Shown in pieces: positions 59,128 to 64,000 of a DNA stretch of 64,000 nucleotides (position 1 is the first letter of the stretch; every line of letters starts with the position of its first letter). Below the pieces are notes generated by a model. It ran no database searches and was not told the origin of the DNA. It saw only the letters and a program-made list of their open reading frames with translations. Origin of the DNA: Filosporella fistucella (taxonomy: Eukaryota > Ascomycota > Leotiomycetes > Helotiales). The position numbers and the translations under genes are program-made. The DNA lies in contig JAQJZZ010000001.1 of assembly GCA_030077755.1 (NCBI GenBank), positions 1,922,001 through 1,986,000 of the forward strand, read 5' to 3'.

Positions 59128-60167
59128 TCACCGGAATTTGAATACCGACGCAAGTTTATCCCCAATCGTTTCTTTGCCCTGTTCTTTCCGTAGCTTCCGC
59201 TCCTCTGCCTGCTTTTCGTAAATTGTTCCCAACTGCTCCGCAACTTGTTCTCCGGCCTGAATCTCTGCCTTTATTGCACGTTCTTCCAATTCTCTTTCTT
59301 CGTCGTTGAGCCCTTCCAATCTCTTCTTCAGACCCTTCTGTACAGATAGCGGTAAATCCGAGGCCTGAAGTTTATTATCGTCGAGTGTGTTTGGAGGTAA
59401 TTTTGGCGAAGAAAGCTTGGGTCTGGAGGACAGGAGAGGGGGGAATGTTGGAACTGGTGCACCTTCGGCTTTGGCAGTTTCGATAGCCTTTTCTTGCTCC
59501 AGCATTCGATGGTATAGAGTGTCGGCATGCATTTGAATCTGTTCGTCAACCTCGGCTGGCCGATCGAATGTCGATAGGTATCCCAGAGCTTTCAAGAATT
59601 TCTTTCAAGAATCAGCAGGGTCCTAGAACCTTTAAAATTGGATGCGCGTACCGCTTGCATAGTGTAACATCTGTCAAGTTTCTGATTCTCTTTCCTACAC
59701 ATTGTCAATCTGCTTCCCCAATCGCCGTTACGAAAGCAGTCATTGACATCCCATTGCTCTAAAGCGCAATTCTCCAATGCCGCTCTGCCAATTTCCGCCT
59801 TTCTGTATTTGTAGCCTTCTAGCACATCTTGGATCTTCTCTTGGTCCGACTTCGCCGCGTTCTCGACATCTTCTTGGGATTGGTAGGTCTTCCAAAGATG
59901 CGCATAACGACCATCTGGGAACAAGCTCTGCGGGGGGACCTTAGGCTTTGATTCGCTGTCTGCTTTCGAACTTGCTGCTGTGGTAGAAGATTTCTGTTGT
60001 GTGTCAGGAGGGGATGTGGATGGTTGTGTTGGAGCAGGGTTCGAAGTATCGTATTTCACAGGCGATTCCTTCCGAAGAAAGTCCCGCAGGCTTGGATCAA
60101 GATCTCTAAGGGGATCTTGCGACTTGTTCCCATCATTAATATCTGTTGAACCCCAAAACCAGCCCAT
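59128..60167 (-). CDS. Twin-CX9C protein, Cmc1/cytochrome-oxidase-assembly-like, two exons, 329 aa
   Basis: Exons 60167-59652 and 59601-59128; a 50-nt intron joins to give CYTMQAKFLKALGYLS. Cysteines at 134/144 and 157/167 make two CX9C motifs (CALEQWDVNDC and CRKENQKLDRC), the signature of small proteins imported into the mitochondrial intermembrane space by the Mia40 relay; several assemble cytochrome c oxidase. Unlike the usual 80-110 residue proteins, this one carries a 130-residue Pro/Ser-rich N-terminal extension (starting MGWFWGSTD) and a 155-residue charged C-terminal tail (coiled-coil-like, ending GDKLASVFKFR). A mitochondrial role is inferred from the motif; the exact partner is unknown. 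Confidence 0.82.
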
Positions 60168-60772
60168 TGTGTTGATAGTGTTGCGGACTTCGACGATGAT
60201 GCTGAGGAAAATAATTTGGTCCAGGCACAATCCGGAGGTAGCATCACTAGCGTGGCTATGCGGAGCCGAAACCTTTTGTTCCGAAGCCTGAACGGCGCAC
60301 ACTCGAGGCCCTCCAGTGATTCAGCTGCAAGTTATTCCCTAGGTAAGCTCATATATCATATTTAATTCCTCCTGGAGTTGGAACCTAGGTAAAAAATCTG
60401 ATAGCCCTTACTCGTTTCCATTTTCTTTCGCTTTGCGTCCTTTATTCGAGTTTATATTTGGTAGTCTAAGTTGCAAAACTGAAAGAGAAATGACAAGTGG
60501 TTCGAATTTGAAGAAAGAAAAGATCAGTTCTTGAAAATTGGCATATTCTGACGTTTGTTGTTATTGGTTTTGTGGTGAATGCTCCGTTCATGTCCGAAAG
60601 AGTAGGGTTTATCTTTTGAGATAACGAGAGAGCAAGCTGTCCGCTGGTACCGTTGATGATAAGGCTTTTAGGGACCACGAGATAGGTCTGCTTTCAAGTC
60701 TAGACCAACTGGCAACATGAGCTCGAGAGCCTATGATAGGACTAGCAATTAATTTACGAACACAACTATCAA
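60168..60772. other. Intergenic, about 0.6 kb
   Basis: Promoter of the CX9C gene and 3' flank of the rhamnosidase, both read on the minus strand. I see no gene. Confidence 0.5.
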
Positions 60773-63069
60773 CTACGTTTGTTGAAAACCAACAGTAAAT
60801 GTATGTGACTGGTCATCTTCAACAGCAACAACAACATATCCATCATCGTGGCTGGCAGAATCAATCTTAGCTACGCCGCTCGACCAAACAAGTTTAGAGT
60901 CCATATAAACAGGGACACTAGTATTTCCAACCGGTATGTATATCATCCCCTTCGTTCCAGCTGGCCCACTCGCACTAAGATAAAACATTCCCTTGTCTGC
61001 ATTGTTGTTCCAGCTGACTTTGATAGGGCCATTTGGTGTTGGAACCAATCCTTTCGCCCATTTCACATCTCCAGACATTGGTTTGATATTGTATGTCGAA
61101 AATGCTGGACCTGTTGGCATGACACCGAGGATGTAGTTTGTAAGGACCGGAACGATACCAGTTGCCCATCCATGAGCGTGGGAAGTAAATCCTGCTTCGT
61201 ATGGGGTACCGTTGTCTCCAATCCCTTCCCACATTGTGATTTCGGGATCGTGGGTTGACATCCAGCCATAGAGCCTTCGAATTTCCTCGAGCGCTGAAGA
61301 TACCAACCCGGTCATGAACCTCGCTTCGAGTTCAAAGTATGAGATGAAAGCGTACACACGCTGTGAATAGCCGCCACCAATGACATCGTTGTCATAAAAT
61401 GAATTCCCATATGGGCGGGCGTTATGCGTGGAAAGGTAAGATAAAACAGATTTCGCTCGAGTGGCGTTCACAGCTCCACTGACAATGCTGAGACTGTTTC
61501 CATCCTGGGCATGAGTTGGGCAGTATGATGTGCCGCAAGTTCCATCAAAGAAGGCGCCGACAGAATTGTCGAAATTATTGGCGTTGATGGCAGCCGATAC
61601 AGTCCTGGCACGTGCCGTCCATCGAGCGACATCAGCATCACGACCTCCAAGATATTGGGCGATCGAGGCGGCATTATCAAGAGCTATGACATATAGTGCA
61701 TTGTAGTAAGTTACTGGACCCGTACGGCCGAGGAAAGCATAATCGCCATAGCCGCCGGATACTCCAAGGCCCTTTGAAAGAAGGTGGGTTGTTGGATCCG
61801 TGATCGAGGGGTAGAAGGTATCTAGAACCTTGACGAGGTTGGGGTAGTATTTGGTAACATACGCAGTGTCTCCTGTGTACATGAAGAGATCGTAGCTACA
61901 TGCCACCCACCAGAGCGGATAGTCTAGGAGGGGAAGAGTGTAGCCATTAATACTCGCTGGAGGTATCCATCCATCCGCTCTTTGATGATCAGCCAGATCA
62001 GCGAGAACATTGCGAGACGCCTGTGGTACATCGTGACTAAGGTATGAAGTTCTCGAGGAGACGGCAAGATCGCCAACGTAAGGATCACGATCTCTCTTTG
62101 CTCCATCGTGGAGGACGAGTTTCCCAAGGAGAGTTGGACTCCCTGCATTTCTTGGATCTGTATCATTTGCACGGAAAGTGTCTGTACACATATCGTTTGT
62201 GTAGACAGCATCATACCACCATTGATTCAATTGATCATCTGAGCTTTCAAACCAGCCAGTGAACGTATCTGCAGTTCCTAGAAATCCGGTGAAGTTGAGA
62301 GACATGGATTCGATTGAGACGGAGCCGTAAGACGTTGTGTATGGCGCATCAGATGAGAGAGCATCTAGATACAACCGAAGATATCTGAATCCATGGAGAC
62401 CGTCTGCACAAACCTTATTTCCAAATTCACAGCCATGGGTATCAGTCCAAGTGTAAGGATTGGGGAGCACAGCAATCTGGTCACGTGAATGAGTTTGATA
62501 TCGTGTATGTTGGGGGGCTGGATTATTACCTGATCGCTGCCAGGAGTTATGGTATCTCCCTAAAGCATGTCAGAGATTATAAATATTCTAGGCGCGAGAC
62601 CTACGTTATCTGAACGCGAGAAGTCGCTGACATTGGTAAGGTATTGTAATGTCTCTGAGAACGCTAGTCTTATGCCAGGAAGGCCAGAAGTTGAATTGAA
62701 GGAACCTCCAAAGTTTATGGAGAGAAACCCAGCAATGTTTTGACCAAAGTCAACCACTATACTGGGTGTGAGACTTTGTGATGCGTGAGTATCATCTGCA
62801 TCCGTTGATGGCCGAGCGCGGGTCAATATTGTAGAGCCTTTGCCGGTGAGCAGACCGTTCGGATCGGTGACATTTCCTCGTGTCTGATCAGATAGAACGC
62901 GAATTGGACGAACAATTCGACTGGATGGAGATCGAATGTACTTTTGCCAGTCCTCGCCAGTGTTACTCTGCAATTGGTCTTGCCATTGATACGAAGCTGG
63001 TGCTGCATTGGTGGGGCAGTAGAGAAGGGATACTAAGAAGCATGTTAATATTTGAGTGGGGAGGAACAT
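60773..63069 (-). CDS. Secreted alpha-L-rhamnosidase (GH78), three exons including a 30-nt micro-exon, 732 aa
   Basis: Exons 63069-62605, 62559-62530 (30 nt, encoding GDTITPGSDQ), 62476-60773; introns 45 and 53 nt. A signal peptide (MFLPTQILTCFLVSLLYCPTNA) opens it. GH78 enzymes release terminal L-rhamnose from plant glycosides and pectin side chains by inversion in an (alpha/alpha)6 barrel. Visible: the beta-sandwich segment DFGQNIAGFLSINFGG, RYLRLYLDAL, the acid region LHDGAKRDRDPYVGDLAVS with the conserved D-G-x-K-R-D-R, SINGYTLPLLDYPLWW, TMWEGIGDNGTPYEAGFTSHAHGWATG with the candidate base Glu, and a C-terminal beta-domain. Length suits a fungal GH78. Although rhamnosidases act on glycosides, its 9 kb distance from the cluster edge and the intervening unrelated genes argue against pathway membership. 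Confidence 0.93.
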
Positions 63070-63158
63070 AATTTCTGAAGCATGAAAGTTATGCAGTGAA
63101 GGTTGAGCTGCGAAGTAACAATTTCATTGTTCCTTTATGATATACCGAGATGTCGTTC

Positions 63159-63165
63159 ATATATA
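63159..63165 (-). promoter_or_regulatory. TATA-like box of the rhamnosidase gene
   Basis: TATATAT on the minus strand about 90 nt upstream of ATG 63069, a plausible core-promoter distance in this genome. Confidence 0.4.
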
Positions 63166-63990
63166 CTTCTCTGTCTCAGATCCACAGCGGCAGTGGCATT
63201 CGCGCACGGAGTCTTCGCCTTGAGGTGTCGGGGTATTTTTAAGATTGGCCGCTGCACGAAAACTGCCTCTTGACCACGAAAACACAAGCTCCAAGCAGGA
63301 AACGGGGGTTTGAATCTCTGAATGCAGAAATACCTTGTATTCTAATCACCATGGTGCCCCGCATGACTTTAAAAACACGCTTTTACATCAAAAACTAGAG
63401 AGATCTCCGCATTTTGAATGAGATACTCGTACCTCGATGCGGAATCCGGGTGCATTTCAACTGCCAGCCTACCTCATCATCCGCAAGGAAAAGGGGGGAC
63501 AATTTGACATGCCGCCAATCACAATCTCTTGTCGCGTATAAACTGAACCGACTTTACCTCGCTCCCGTTCATTCCTAGGTATTTGCATTAGAAGAACTCA
63601 TCTCCTGGACATTAAGTTATCCTTTTCTCTATTTGAGCCAGGAGTATATTCCCCATGGTTGCGCCTCTAATGCAGGAAACGTTCCATCGTTTTCGCATCA
63701 CGCACCATTTCAATCTCAAAGACTCCCCTCTTATGTGTTTCTTGTCATATCACTACCTATTTCTTTGCCTTTCATCTGACTTGCAGGCATATAGGTCTAC
63801 ATCCATTAGTATACTGATTCATAGTCAAAAGTTCCTCGTTCAGTTTGCTCAAAGCTTCTAAGCAAAAGCTTTCCCCACACGTTTAAGTTTCGTAGAAGGA
63901 GAGTAACAGACTATAGAGGGCGCAATTGGTCATGCTTGGTACGTCCCAATAGCAGGATACAAGCCATTTTGGCCGAATGCCAAGACTTTG
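63166..63990. other. Intergenic to the window edge
   Basis: 5' flank of the rhamnosidase and beyond. A short open frame at 63655-63861 has no family features. Confidence 0.45.
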
Positions 63991-63998
63991 TATATAAG
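63991..63998 (+). promoter_or_regulatory. TATA-like box at the window edge
   Basis: TATATAAG at the last ten bases, plus orientation. It suggests that a plus-strand gene begins shortly after the window; this cannot be confirmed here. Confidence 0.3.
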
Positions 63999-64000
63999 CA

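Noticed and set aside
60773..63069. Rhamnosidase as a cluster member acting on the triterpenoid glycoside
   Set aside because: It is separated from the cluster by a membrane-protein gene, a PQ-loop gene, a HET gene and a CX9C gene, and GH78 enzymes with signal peptides usually act on plant material.

Overview
The window is nuclear DNA from a filamentous ascomycete (Pezizomycotina). The evidence is many intron-containing genes with 44-75 nt GT-AG introns, two HET-domain genes, a Rif1 orthologue, a PMC1-type calcium ATPase and a fungal secondary-metabolite locus. Gene content would suit Leotiomycetes or Dothideomycetes, but I cannot place it more precisely. Exon joins given below were worked out by hand from splice sites and reading-frame continuity.

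Left flank (1-33 kb): the 3' end of a gene entering the window; a HET-domain gene; a decayed GH64 beta-1,3-glucanase pseudogene; a cysteine-rich wall-type protein; a multi-pass membrane protein; a secreted membrane dipeptidase (M19); a five-exon Ca2+-ATPase; a 3.3 kb gene-poor stretch; a secreted SGNH/GDSL hydrolase; RIF1 (2,074 aa); a glucose-6-phosphate 1-epimerase; an allantoate-permease-type MFS transporter; a foldback MITE; and a DUF4267-like membrane protein.

Centre (33.9-49.8 kb, perhaps to 51.7 kb): a triterpenoid-glycoside biosynthetic cluster. Its core is a 1,278-residue fusion of a squalene-hopene-cyclase-type terpene cyclase with a GT28/sterol-glucosyltransferase-type domain, the architecture known from enfumafungin synthase. 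Around it lie three cytochromes P450 of clearly different sequence types, a membrane-bound wax-synthase-like O-acyltransferase, a CmcJ/AsaB-type putative non-haem iron oxygenase and possibly an M20 metallohydrolase. Six of these genes form three head-to-head pairs, each sharing one 0.9-1.4 kb bidirectional promoter region. The inferred route is cyclisation of squalene (or its epoxide) by the N-terminal domain, P450 oxidation, glycosylation by the C-terminal domain and O-acylation. No pathway-specific transcription factor and no obvious dedicated exporter lies inside the cluster.

Right flank (52-64 kb): a five-exon membrane protein of unknown function, a PQ-loop membrane protein, a second HET-domain gene, a twin-CX9C protein, and a secreted GH78 alpha-L-rhamnosidase with a 30-nt micro-exon. 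A TATA-like sequence at the extreme right edge suggests a further gene starts just outside.
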